Origin: Alphaproteobacteria bacterium
Lineage (GTDB): Bacteria; Pseudomonadota; Alphaproteobacteria; SMXS01
Assembly (NCBI GenBank): GCA_030836535.1
Contig: JAURPT010000156.1
Span: forward strand, 1 to 54,680
Reading direction: 5' to 3'
DNA: 54,680 bases
Part shown: one piece after another, positions 1 to 7,672 of the stretch
How positions within the stretch are numbered: the stretch's first letter is position 1
How the letters are laid out: each line of letters opens with the position of its first letter
The notes under the pieces: generated by a model
Told to the model about the DNA's origin: nothing
Database searches by the model: none
Seen by the model: the letters and a program-made list of their open reading frames with translations, nothing else
Made by a program: the position numbers and the translations under genes

Positions 1-288
1 ATGGCCGACATGATGATGGAATATGAACAGGCCAAGTCCTTGGCTCTGGTCGCTGCGCTCAAGGTTCACTCCGATGACCCGGTTGAAGCCCGCAAGGCCG
101 TTTCCGGTGCCAAGGTTCAGATCGGCAAGAGTGGCAAGTTCGTCGGTCAGCAGGCCGTGCAGCTGCATGGCGGCATGGGCATGACGGACGAGTTGTCTGT
201 TGGTCATTACTTCAAGCGCCTGACCATGATTGATGTTATGCTGGGGAATATGGACCACCATCTCAAGCGCTTTTCCAAGGCTGCTTAA
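1..288 (+). CDS. Acyl-CoA dehydrogenase, C-terminal fragment (cut by window edge)
   Basis: This is the last 95 codons of an acyl-CoA dehydrogenase, a flavoenzyme that introduces the alpha-beta double bond in acyl-CoA beta-oxidation. The C-terminal signature LHGGMGMTDELSVGHYFKRL is clearly visible at about residues 55-74. The preceding helix (EYEQAKSLALVAALK) matches the C-terminal helical domain of the family. The ATG at base 1 is almost certainly an internal methionine, because the family is normally about 380-400 residues and the FAD-binding half is missing. A second acyl-CoA dehydrogenase starts 20 bases downstream, so the two are probably co-transcribed and could form a mixed tetramer (inference). 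Confidence 0.9.
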   Translation: MADMMMEYEQAKSLALVAALKVHSDDPVEARKAVSGAKVQIGKSGKFVGQQAVQLHGGMGMTDELSVGHYFKRLTMIDVMLGNMDHHLKRFSKAA

Positions 289-307
289 CTGTTCATAGAA
301 ACGGGGA

Positions 308-1510
308 ATGAGTATGAATCTGGAATTCGACGGTGAAGAACTAGCCTTTCAACAGGAAGTGCGTGAATGGGTGGCAGAAGCCCTGCCCAAGGATATCAGC
401 GAAGCTGTGATGAACGGCACGGGTGTCGTCAAGGAACAGACCATTCGTTGGCAGAAAATCCTGCGTGAAAAAGGCTGGCTTGTCCCGAACTGGCCGGTTG
501 AATATGGCGGCACGGGCTGGACTGCAGCGCAGAAATACATCTTCGCGAACGAACTGGCCGAAGCCGGGGCCCCTGCCCTTAACCCGTTTGGCTTGGCCAT
601 GTGTGGCCCTGTTATCTACACCTATGGCAGTGAAGAGCAAAAAGCCCAGCACCTGCCAGGCATCCTGAACAGTGACATCTGGTGGTGCCAGGGTTATTCC
701 GAGCCTGGGTCTGGTTCCGACCTTGCGTCCTTGAAGACCCAGGCTGTCAGCGATGGTGATGACTATATCGTCAATGGCTCCAAAATCTGGACCTCTGGCG
801 CGCATCTTGCCGACTGGATCTTCTGCCTGGTTCGCACCAGCAATGAAGGCAAGCCACAGGAAGGCATCTCCTTCCTGCTGATCCCAATGGATACACCAGG
901 GATCGTTGTTGACCCGATCATCATGATCGACGGCGGCCATCACGTGAACCAGGTGTTCTTCACCGACGTGCGCGTACCCAAAGCCAACCGTATTGGTGAA
1001 GAAAACAAGGGTTGGACATACGCCAAATTCCTGCTGGTGAATGAACGGAACAGCATTGCGCAGATCGGCGCCAAGAAGCGACAGATCAAACGCCTGCAAA
1101 ACCTTGCCAATGCTGTTGGCATGGATGGCGCAACATTGGCAGACAGCACGACCTATCAGGAAAAGATGGCATCGGCTGAAATTGCCCTCAATGCGCTGGA
1201 ATATTCAGAGCTTCGTTTCCTGGCCGGTCAGCAGTCTGATTTCGCACCGGGTTCTGAAGCCAATATGCTCAAGGTAAAAGCCACCGAGCTGCAGCAGAGC
1301 ATGTCTGAGCTATTCCTCGAAATGGCTGCTTATTACAGCCTGCCCTTCGATGGCTTCCGCGACATGGAAGGTGTCAATGAACCGCCTGTCGGCCTGCCCG
1401 AATTTACCGGCGGCAATGAGGACTTCCTCTATGGTCGTGCAGCAACCATCTATGGTGGTTCGAACGAGATTCAAAAAGATGTGATGATGAAAATCCTGAT
1501 GTCCATGTAG
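308..1510 (+). CDS. Acyl-CoA dehydrogenase
   Basis: Full-length (400 residues) acyl-CoA dehydrogenase catalysing FAD-dependent alpha,beta-desaturation of an acyl-CoA. The central motif GYSEPGSGSDLAS at about residues 128-140 and the following NGSKIWTSGAH belong to the beta domain that holds the flavin. The C-terminal YGGSNEIQKDVMMK is the usual closing motif. The ATG at 308 follows a GGGG-containing ribosome site, 20 bases after the stop of the preceding dehydrogenase gene. The gene ends with TAG and is followed at once by a strong hairpin terminator. Adjacent dehydrogenase pairs of this kind occur in steroid side-chain degradation, where they form alpha2beta2 enzymes; that role here is inference. 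Confidence 0.93.
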   Translation: MSMNLEFDGEELAFQQEVREWVAEALPKDISEAVMNGTGVVKEQTIRWQKILREKGWLVPNWPVEYGGTGWTAAQKYIFANELAEAGAPALNPFGLAMCGPVIYTYGSEEQKAQHLPGILNSDIWWCQGYSEPGSGSDLASLKTQAVSDGDDYIVNGSKIWTSGAHLADWIFCLVRTSNEGKPQEGISFLLIPMDTPGIVVDPIIMIDGGHHVNQVFFTDVRVPKANRIGEENKGWTYAKFLLVNERNSIAQIGAKKRQIKRLQNLANAVGMDGATLADSTTYQEKMASAEIALNALEYSELRFLAGQQSDFAPGSEANMLKVKATELQQSMSELFLEMAAYYSLPFDGFRDMEGVNEPPVGLPEFTGGNEDFLYGRAATIYGGSNEIQKDVMMKILMSM

Positions 1511-1535
1511 GACACAGCGTCACATCAAAGCAATC

Positions 1536-1560
1536 AAGGGTGGCTTTAGCCGCCCTTTTT
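1536..1560 (+). terminator. Rho-independent terminator after acyl-CoA dehydrogenase pair
   Basis: The stem AAGGGTGGC pairs with GCCGCCCTT around a TTTA loop (one G-T wobble) and runs into a T tract. It lies 26 bases after the dehydrogenase TAG and separates that unit from the TPR/TonB gene. Confidence 0.85.
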
Positions 1561-1622
1561 ATTGGTCATGACAAAGCTCAGTCTCGTGGTTATTCTTCAT
1601 GCCTTAGTTTGGAGACATAGCC

Positions 1623-2135
1623 ATGAAGCCACTTTTCACAGCAATCTTTATTTTCTGCTTCACTTTGCTTTGGAAGCCTTCACTGGCAAATCAAAGTTAC
1701 ACTGTTGAGGACTTCAATACTGCCTATGGAGCCTATTCCGATGCGGCCGACAAGGCGCACTCGTTTGCCGAACATAAGGCTATTATTCCTTTAGCACAGA
1801 AGGTTCTGGACATAGGCGTTGGACTTTCCATCCAACCCCGCGATTTGGCCGTTCTTTATACCAACCTGGCTTGGGAACAATACAATGGCGGCAAACGCTC
1901 GGATGCAAACCTAACGATCGATAGTGCGACTGAGCTAATTGAAACAACGCTGGGTAAACAAAATAGCGCCCTGATCGATATTCTTCTCCTAAAAGGAAAA
2001 ATAGTATCGAGCCTTGGCGATGGTCGTACCTGGGCCGCTTCACGCTACTTTAAGCGAGCGCTGAAAATATCCGAAACCACCTACGGAAAAACTAACAACC
2101 GACATGCTCAGACACTTTTATCGATAGCCGACTAA
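1623..2135 (+). CDS. TPR/TonB-domain protein, N-terminal part (interrupted by tandem stops)
   Basis: This 170-residue stretch starts with a clear signal peptide (hydrophobic FTAIFIFCFTLLW core, likely cleavage after SLA at about residue 22). It continues into tetratricopeptide-like helices, for example YFKRALKISETTYGKTNNRHAQTLL near the end. The frame then meets TAA (2133-2135) and TAG (2136-2138) and continues without a shift into the next ORF. Aligning the residues around the stops to a TPR repeat, the two stop codons fall exactly where two helix-A residues belong. This is therefore most likely the first half of one exported TPR-TonB protein disrupted by nonsense codons. The ATG at 1623 follows a GGAGA site. 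Confidence 0.7.
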   Translation: MKPLFTAIFIFCFTLLWKPSLANQSYTVEDFNTAYGAYSDAADKAHSFAEHKAIIPLAQKVLDIGVGLSIQPRDLAVLYTNLAWEQYNGGKRSDANLTIDSATELIETTLGKQNSALIDILLLKGKIVSSLGDGRTWAASRYFKRALKISETTYGKTNNRHAQTLLSIAD

Positions 2136-2138
2136 TAG

Positions 2139-2747
2139 ATGCTACGGGGCAATCGTGGAAAAATTCATTCACACTTAATCAAGGCCATTCGGATCCTTGA
2201 AGATGCCGGTGATACACACAGCGTACTATATGGTTCGGCCCTATTCAGACTTGGGAAAGTGGAACTGGCAAAAGGCCGTGAAAAGAAAAGCATTGAGTAT
2301 CTGAATAAGGCAATCGGCAGTCTTGAAGAAGAACTGGATCCGACCCACCCTGTTGCCTTATCGGCACATCAGTTTCTGCTACAGGCCTACGAGAAGGTCG
2401 GCATGAAGGAAGAAGCAGATAAACATTGTCGCCACATTGCAAGTGTAGATCCAGAAACTGGCGAAGGCGAATCTGTCGCCATTTATCGGACTATGATGCA
2501 GTACCCTGCCTCCGCAATGTTTGCAGGGCAAGAAGGCTGGGTTGTTGTAAACTTCACAATTGATGATCATGGCAACGTAAAAGATGCCGAAGTCATCGAT
2601 GGAAAGCGCCAAAAAACGTCTACAAAATCCGCGCTAGAGGCATTGGAACAATGGCGTTTTCGCCCTGGCTACGTGACGGAAAATTTGTTGAGCGAACAGA
2701 CCAAAGAATTCGCATGGTATACGAACTGGCAGATTAATGCCCCTTGA
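2139..2747 (+). CDS. TPR/TonB-domain protein, C-terminal part (interrupted)
   Basis: This in-frame continuation (202 residues) starts with TPR helices (HLIKAIRILED, LGKVELAKGREKKSIEYLNKAI) and ends in a TonB C-terminal domain. The TonB domain shows GWVVVNFTIDDHGNVKDAEVID, then SALEALEQWRFRPGY. TonB C-terminal domains act in the periplasm, where they contact outer-membrane proteins. This fragment has no export signal of its own, so translation restarting at the ATG that directly follows the stop pair would leave the domain in the cytosol. No Shine-Dalgarno sequence is visible before 2139. The end overlaps the convergent aldolase gene by 14 bases. It may be a pseudogene half or a readthrough product. 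Confidence 0.7.
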   Translation: MLRGNRGKIHSHLIKAIRILEDAGDTHSVLYGSALFRLGKVELAKGREKKSIEYLNKAIGSLEEELDPTHPVALSAHQFLLQAYEKVGMKEEADKHCRHIASVDPETGEGESVAIYRTMMQYPASAMFAGQEGWVVVNFTIDDHGNVKDAEVIDGKRQKTSTKSALEALEQWRFRPGYVTENLLSEQTKEFAWYTNWQINAP

Positions 2748-3498
2748 GCTCTTTTAGCAGCTCGGCGCCGTTGCGGATCATCCCCGTGTCCGAGGCAGCA
2801 GTAACCAGATCAAAGCCCTTCTCCGCCATTTCACGCGCGTAGGTGACGTCGGAATTGAAGATGGCGGTCTTCTTGCCCGTCTCTTTTGCGGTTTTGAGGA
2901 TATGTTCAATAGCCTCGACAACCTCTGGGTCCGTTTGGTTGCTTTTGGCTTCACGTCCCATGGACAGGCCGAGGTCTGACGGGCCGATCAGCACACCATC
3001 CAAACCCGGCGTTTCACAAATCGATTCCAGATGCGCCAGACCTTCAACCGTCTCAATCATCGCAAATATCACGATTGTCCTGTTGGCTTTGTCCAAATAG
3101 CTGCTGCCGCCATAGAGCAAGGCACGGTTTGGGCCAACACTGCGATACCCTTCCGGCGCGTAACGGCAAGCACCCACAAAGGCTTCGCATTCCTGCCGGT
3201 TATTGATCATGGGGGCGATAATACCATAGGCCCCGGCATCCAGTGCCCGCATGATCTGGGCCGGGTCATTCCAGGGCACACGCACTAATGGCACGCAATC
3301 CGTCGTCGAAATAGCGGTGACCATGGCATAGGCATCTTCCATGCCGATCATGCCATGCTGCAGGTCGACGGTAACGCTGTCCCAGCCCTGATGGGCTATC
3401 AGTTCGGCGACATAAGCACTGGGCGTGTTGAGCCAGCAATTGCTGGCCGCCTGGCCATTAGCCCAGATTTCCCAAAGGCTATTGGGCCTCATACTCAT
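2734..3498 (-). CDS. HpcH/HpaI-family aldolase/citrate lyase
   Basis: A 254-residue class II aldolase of the HpcH/HpaI family. These enzymes cleave 2-keto-3-deoxy or 4-hydroxy-2-oxo acids to pyruvate plus an aldehyde, using a divalent metal. Visible motifs are WDSVTVDLQHG near residue 40, the metal-site segment FAMIETVEGL (Glu ligand) and LDGVLIGPSDLGLSMG (Asp ligand) at about 175-190. The ATG at 3498 follows GGGAGC at good spacing. It runs in the same direction as the zinc alcohol dehydrogenase just upstream (42 bases apart), so the two may share a transcript. The aldolase end overlaps the TPR/TonB gene tail to tail. The substrate is unknown. Confidence 0.87.
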   Translation of the reverse strand: MSMRPNSLWEIWANGQAASNCWLNTPSAYVAELIAHQGWDSVTVDLQHGMIGMEDAYAMVTAISTTDCVPLVRVPWNDPAQIMRALDAGAYGIIAPMINNRQECEAFVGACRYAPEGYRSVGPNRALLYGGSSYLDKANRTIVIFAMIETVEGLAHLESICETPGLDGVLIGPSDLGLSMGREAKSNQTDPEVVEAIEHILKTAKETGKKTAIFNSDVTYAREMAEKGFDLVTAASDTGMIRNGAELLKELKGH

Positions 3499-3540
3499 GC
3501 TAAAGCTCCCCTACGCATACCCGAGCCAGTCTGTAAGTGA

Positions 3541-4563
3541 TCAGGCAAATGGGTCCAGCAGGACCTTTACCTGATGCTCTGGCTTACGCAGCGCCTCAAA
3601 CGCGTCGGAGAATTGGTCAAAAGACACAACGTCTGTGATCAATCCTTCAACGTCGATACGGTCAGAGGCAATCATGTCGACAACGAATTGGAAGTCTCGC
3701 TTATCCCAAGCCACAACAAATTGCATGGTGATTTCATTGGCCATGGCAAGCGCCGGCACAAATGTGTCTGGCTGGGTACAGAAACCAACAACAACCAGCG
3801 TGCTGCGGTGCGGTGCTAGCATCAGGCAATTCATGATCATGCCCGGCAGACCAACACATTCGTAGACGACATCGGGCGGGCCGCCACAGATTTCCGCAAA
3901 CTGGCCGCCTACATCACCCTTGGCATCAATAATGTCTGTCGCGCCATATTTCAGCGACATCTCCGCCCGGCCTTTTTCCAGCTCGGAAACCACGACCTTG
4001 CGCGCACCAAAAAAGCGCACCCAAAGGGCAACCGCCACACCAACCGGGCCACCGCCGACAATCAGGATGTTCTTGCCTTCCATATTACCCGCCCGGCGCA
4101 CAGCGTGCAGACCGATCGCTAAAGGCTCGACAAGGGCGCCTTCTTTCCAGCTGACGCTTTCCGGCAGCTTGACCGACTGGTTCAGGTCAACCTTGGTGTA
4201 TTGGGAAAAGCCTCCAGGAATATCAACGCCAGAGATCTTCTTTTGCTTACAGGTCCAGGGTTCACCCGTAAGACAGGGCACGCATTTTCCGCAACCCAGC
4301 ATAGGTAGTGTTGTCAGCCGATCACCCACTTTCCAGCCTTCGGGCGCATCCTTGCCCATCGCAACTATTTCACCGGCAAATTCATGCCCCATGATCGTGC
4401 CGGTGAGTGAGGCTGGTGAATGTTCTTCGGTTGCATGAAGGTCGGTGCCGCAAATGCCGCAATGCTTAACCTCGATGATGACTTCATCTGCCTCTGGCGC
4501 TGGGTCATCAACATTTTCGATCTTCAAAGGCTGCCCGCCCTCATAATATACGGCTGCTTTCAT
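3541..4563 (-). CDS. Zinc-dependent alcohol dehydrogenase (MDR superfamily)
   Basis: A 340-residue medium-chain dehydrogenase. CGICGTD near residue 38 and GHEFAGE supply catalytic zinc ligands, and GCGKCVPCLTGEPWTC is the four-cysteine structural zinc lobe. The Rossmann motif VGGGPVGVAVAL is present at about residue 168. The layout resembles threonine, sorbitol or butanediol dehydrogenases, which oxidise secondary alcohols with NAD. Start at ATG 4563, with a weak purine-rich GGGAAG upstream. It is transcribed toward the aldolase and divergently from the NTF2-like gene at 4703. The exact substrate cannot be read from the sequence. Confidence 0.88.
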   Translation of the reverse strand: MKAAVYYEGGQPLKIENVDDPAPEADEVIIEVKHCGICGTDLHATEEHSPASLTGTIMGHEFAGEIVAMGKDAPEGWKVGDRLTTLPMLGCGKCVPCLTGEPWTCKQKKISGVDIPGGFSQYTKVDLNQSVKLPESVSWKEGALVEPLAIGLHAVRRAGNMEGKNILIVGGGPVGVAVALWVRFFGARKVVVSELEKGRAEMSLKYGATDIIDAKGDVGGQFAEICGGPPDVVYECVGLPGMIMNCLMLAPHRSTLVVVGFCTQPDTFVPALAMANEITMQFVVAWDKRDFQFVVDMIASDRIDVEGLITDVVSFDQFSDAFEALRKPEHQVKVLLDPFA

Positions 4564-4702
4564 ACGCTTGGCTTCCCGTTTTGAATGATTAGATTGCCGA
4601 ATAGCTTAACGCAGGCGCTGTTATTGGCAACGACTTTCCCAAGCCAAAAAAGGCCAAATATGCTAAGCAGGTCAATGAATTCATTATCAAGGGAGAGAGG
4701 CA

Positions 4703-5077
4703 ATGACGCCGCAAGAAACCATTAAAAAATTCCTGGCCCATTGGAATGCTAAAGAAATTGACGCTGCCTGCGACATGCTGTCGGAGGATGTTGATTACCA
4801 CAATATCCCCATGGAACCGATCAAGGGGCGCGAAGCATCACGCGGCTTCCTGGCCGCCATGGGCGACTGCGAAAGCATCGACTGGCAGCTGCATGCCATT
4901 GCCGCCAATGGAGACACAGTTCTGACGGAACGGACGGACTGCTTCAATTATGCGGACGGCCGTAAACTGGCCATTCCCCTGATGGGTATTTTCAAAGTGG
5001 TAGATGGTGAAATTACCGAATGGCGCGACTATTTCGACCTGGGTGAATTCCAGCGTCAAATGGCTGGGGGCTCCTAG
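4703..5077 (+). CDS. Limonene-1,2-epoxide hydrolase-like / NTF2-fold protein
   Basis: A 124-residue NTF2-fold protein. The segment TVLTERTDCF, with Arg and Asp, and the later TEWRDYFDL resemble the Asp-Arg-Asp catalytic triad of limonene-1,2-epoxide hydrolases, which open epoxides by direct attack of water. Family members are usually 120-150 residues, so the gene is full length. The ATG is preceded by a strong GGGAGAGAGG. It stands alone on the plus strand and converges on the CoA-binding protein gene, sharing the palindrome CTAG so that both stop codons overlap. Epoxide hydrolysis is a family-level prediction; a non-enzymatic SnoaL-like role is possible. Confidence 0.75.
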   Translation: MTPQETIKKFLAHWNAKEIDAACDMLSEDVDYHNIPMEPIKGREASRGFLAAMGDCESIDWQLHAIAANGDTVLTERTDCFNYADGRKLAIPLMGIFKVVDGEITEWRDYFDLGEFQRQMAGGS

Positions 5078-6462
5078 TCCTTAATGGCCCAGCCTGCCAG
5101 GGCTTCTATCGCTTCTGGTAGGTCGGCAAAAACGGGAATGCCTTCGTCTTCCAACGACTTGGCAAGTGCTGATGAGGCACCAACCCAGATAACGGCTGCA
5201 GGTTTGCCACGCGCCTGCAGCCCTTTTTTTATGCCGTCGATCATGGCACCCGACACACTGTAGAGCAGCCCGGTTGCAACAAGGTAAAAGTCATGTTCAT
5301 CCCTGTCCCCAAGCAGGTCGCACAGGCTGGCAAAAGTTGCCGGGTTACCCACGACACCAGCGGTAACATCGAGCGGGTTTCTCGGGCCAACAAAAGCCGG
5401 CAGAAGGTCTATCAGCGCAGGCTGAACGCCTTCGGAAAAGCGGGACAGGTCAAACCCGGCCCGCGTCGCCTGGTCCGCAACCAGAACCCCTGCCCCGCCT
5501 GAGGTGGTGATAATACCGAGCCGCTTAAAAGCCTGCAGGTCTGGATAGGCGAGCGCAATCTTGGCCATGCTCAGGGCTGCGGACATGGACTCTGCTCGGA
5601 TTATACCCAGCTCAGCAAACCAGCGATTAATCTCACCTTCATCCATAAAGGAATCCGCACCGGTATGGGCTTTGGCAGCCCCTGCCCCGGCAGCCATTTG
5701 CCCGGCCTTGATGGCGATCAGTGTCTTGCCATTTTCCTGCGCCAGCCTGGCCGCCGCAGCGAATTTATCCTTGTCGCGAATGTCCTCCGTATAGACGCCA
5801 ATAACTTTGGTCTGGTAGTCCTGCGCCTGGGCCGCGATGCCTTCGGCAACATCAATACCTGCTTCATTGCCTGTGGTGATCCAGCTGGAGATACCAATGC
5901 CTTCATTGACGGCCAGGGCCAACCACCAGGAGGCCAGAGCACCGCTTTGGCTTACAATGCCGAATGGACCTTCCCACTGAGCACCCTCACCCCATTCTGA
6001 GCGCTCCAGCGCTGAGGTAAACGTTGCTGTCATGCCATTGGGTGTGTTGACCACTCCAAGGCAATTGGGGCCAACTATAATGGCGCCACTATCTTCGGCA
6101 ATCGCGGTTAATTCGGCCTGCAGCGCGGCACCATCAGCATTCATCTCTGCAAAGCCAGAGGTAAAGATCACAAAGGCCTTTACGCCTGCCGAGACACCGT
6201 TCTGCACGATACCCACCACGTCGGCTGCAGGCGCTGCAATAATGGCGAGATCAATCTGCCCTTCATAGGCCGACAGGCTCGGCACAGCGGGCAGGCCTTG
6301 CACCTCTTCGCGGTAGGCATTGACTGGCACAATAGCGCCTTTGAAGCCCGCATCACGCAGTGCGACAAGCGGCCTGCCACCAACCTTCAACGGGTTGCTG
6401 GAAGCGCCTACAACCGCGATAGATTGTGGTTCAAGTAGCGGAGATAAGTCTTTGAATGGCAA
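5074..6462 (-). CDS. CoA-binding protein, acetyl-CoA synthetase (ADP-forming) alpha-like
   Basis: A 462-residue protein with the succinyl-CoA-synthetase-type CoA-binding fold at the N terminus (IAVVGASSNPLKVGGRP). It also has GPNCLGVVNT, GPFGIVSQSGALA and a KAHTGADS segment carrying the candidate phosphohistidine. These features match the alpha part of ADP-forming acyl-CoA synthetases, which exchange acyl-CoA and acyl-phosphate with ATP formation. The ATP-grasp beta domain is absent and no beta gene lies next to it. The start is TTG at 6462, just after the stop of the upstream ThuA-like gene, which suggests translational coupling. It is the distal gene of the minus-strand catabolic block. Confidence 0.82.
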   Translation of the reverse strand: MPFKDLSPLLEPQSIAVVGASSNPLKVGGRPLVALRDAGFKGAIVPVNAYREEVQGLPAVPSLSAYEGQIDLAIIAAPAADVVGIVQNGVSAGVKAFVIFTSGFAEMNADGAALQAELTAIAEDSGAIIVGPNCLGVVNTPNGMTATFTSALERSEWGEGAQWEGPFGIVSQSGALASWWLALAVNEGIGISSWITTGNEAGIDVAEGIAAQAQDYQTKVIGVYTEDIRDKDKFAAAARLAQENGKTLIAIKAGQMAAGAGAAKAHTGADSFMDEGEINRWFAELGIIRAESMSAALSMAKIALAYPDLQAFKRLGIITTSGGAGVLVADQATRAGFDLSRFSEGVQPALIDLLPAFVGPRNPLDVTAGVVGNPATFASLCDLLGDRDEHDFYLVATGLLYSVSGAMIDGIKKGLQARGKPAAVIWVGASSALAKSLEDEGIPVFADLPEAIEALAGWAIKD

Positions 6463-6465
6463 GGA

Positions 6466-7227
6466 TTACTGAAGCTCACCAATGCAATAGCGAATACCCC
6501 GGCGCAGCAGGTCATAATAGACGGGCTGCGCCCAAGCACCTTCTTCGATGGTCGGGTATTCTTCGATCATCGGCTGCATGTCGTATTTGCCGCGGCAATG
6601 CCCCAAGGTGAGATACAGCACCTCACCCCCATGATAGTCATGAGTATACATCACCAGATGCTTACCCTTGGCTTCGTCCGTCCAGTCTTCATCGGTAAAG
6701 CCGTCACAGGTGCCATTCCACTCGGTCTGGATATAGGCCGTGTTTTCGCCGATATAGTTGCAGCAGTAGAGTTCGTCATCCACTTCAAACGGCTCTACGC
6801 CTTTGACCAACGGGTGTTCTTCCTGCCCTTCGGTCACATGCACCGTATAGGGCATGATCGGGGGATGGGCAGCGAACTGACTACCCAGCATTTCCATGAA
6901 CTTCGGCGCTTCATCCGGCGTATCGACCCGGCCATCTTCCAGGAATCGCAGAATGGAATTGGTGCCATGAAGGGCGAACCATTTACCACCATTGCTCAAG
7001 AAGTCGTGCAGGCCAGCCTGCTCTTCCTCAGTCGGAATAACATCGCAAGTGTAGGTGATGAGTACATCGGCGGCCTGGATCGCTTCTATGTTAGAATAAT
7101 CATCCCCAACCTGCACGCGGAAGCGCTCGTCTTCAGACAACAGCTTGAGGATCTCCAACCGCGCAAAATCGATATTGTGATACTTGCCGGCTGCTACCAG
7201 ATAAAAGCGATATGGAGCCTTGCCCAT
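6466..7227 (-). CDS. ThuA-like domain protein
   Basis: A 253-residue protein with the ThuA-like (class I glutamine-amidotransferase-like) fold. Indicators are an alternating strand/helix N terminus (FYLVAAGKYHN), the segment NGGKWFALHGTNS near residue 85, and GGEVLYLTLGHCRGKYD near the C terminus. ThuA homologues act on sugars such as 3-keto-trehalose, but many members are uncharacterised. I chose the ATG at 7227 because AGAGGGGATC lies directly before it; longer extensions run into the neighbouring coding region. It sits between the Rieske ferredoxin gene and the CoA-binding protein gene. A second, diverged ThuA-like gene lies at 17038-17934. Confidence 0.78.
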   Translation of the reverse strand: MGKAPYRFYLVAAGKYHNIDFARLEILKLLSEDERFRVQVGDDYSNIEAIQAADVLITYTCDVIPTEEEQAGLHDFLSNGGKWFALHGTNSILRFLEDGRVDTPDEAPKFMEMLGSQFAAHPPIMPYTVHVTEGQEEHPLVKGVEPFEVDDELYCCNYIGENTAYIQTEWNGTCDGFTDEDWTDEAKGKHLVMYTHDYHGGEVLYLTLGHCRGKYDMQPMIEEYPTIEEGAWAQPVYYDLLRRGIRYCIGELQ

Positions 7228-7268
7228 GATGATCCCCTCTTTATTCGCACCAGCCTGTAGGCCGGCAA

Positions 7269-7658
7269 CTACCCTATTTTTTTGACACCCGGAATGGCCC
7301 ACGGATTAGCTGGTGGCTTCTTCGTTTCCACCAACTGCACATAGACGTTGCCCTCTTCCACCTTAACGGGGAAGACAGTCAACGGTAGCACAGCAGGCGC
7401 GCCCATGGATTTGCCATCTTGGTCCAGATCGAAATTGGACCCATGATGCGGACAGACGATACGGCTGCCACCCCGCAGGCGACCGCCTTCCATTGGTTTC
7501 TTTTCATGAGAACAAAAATTCTCTATCGCTTTGATGCCACTGGGGAAACTGCAAAGCAGCACGCCTCGCCCTTCAACCTCAAAACAACGATTTTTGCCCG
7601 CGGGGACTTCGTCCTCGCGGGCAACGTATACAAACTCAAGTTCGGTTTGTTCGCTCAT
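7269..7658 (-). CDS. Rieske [2Fe-2S] ferredoxin
   Basis: A 129-residue soluble Rieske protein. The cluster ligands are visible as Cys49-x-His51 (FCSHEKKPMEGG) and Cys69-x-x-His72 (CPHHGSNFD), with the usual spacing. Small Rieske proteins pass electrons from a reductase to an oxygenase. Here the gene starts only 14 bases after the Rieske oxygenase alpha gene, making it the obvious electron donor for that enzyme and possibly for the P450 at 12811-14043. The ATG at 7658 is chosen because the upstream extension overlaps the oxygenase gene. No flavin reductase is visible in the window. Confidence 0.88.
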   Translation of the reverse strand: MSEQTELEFVYVAREDEVPAGKNRCFEVEGRGVLLCSFPSGIKAIENFCSHEKKPMEGGRLRGGSRIVCPHHGSNFDLDQDGKSMGAPAVLPLTVFPVKVEEGNVYVQLVETKKPPANPWAIPGVKKIG

Positions 7659-7672
7659 TGATGGACCGACAC

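Noticed and set aside
341-1099. Long minus-strand open frame opposite the acyl-CoA dehydrogenase
   Set aside because: It mirrors the highly biased coding of the plus-strand gene, has no family motifs or ribosome site, and the plus-strand protein is unmistakable.
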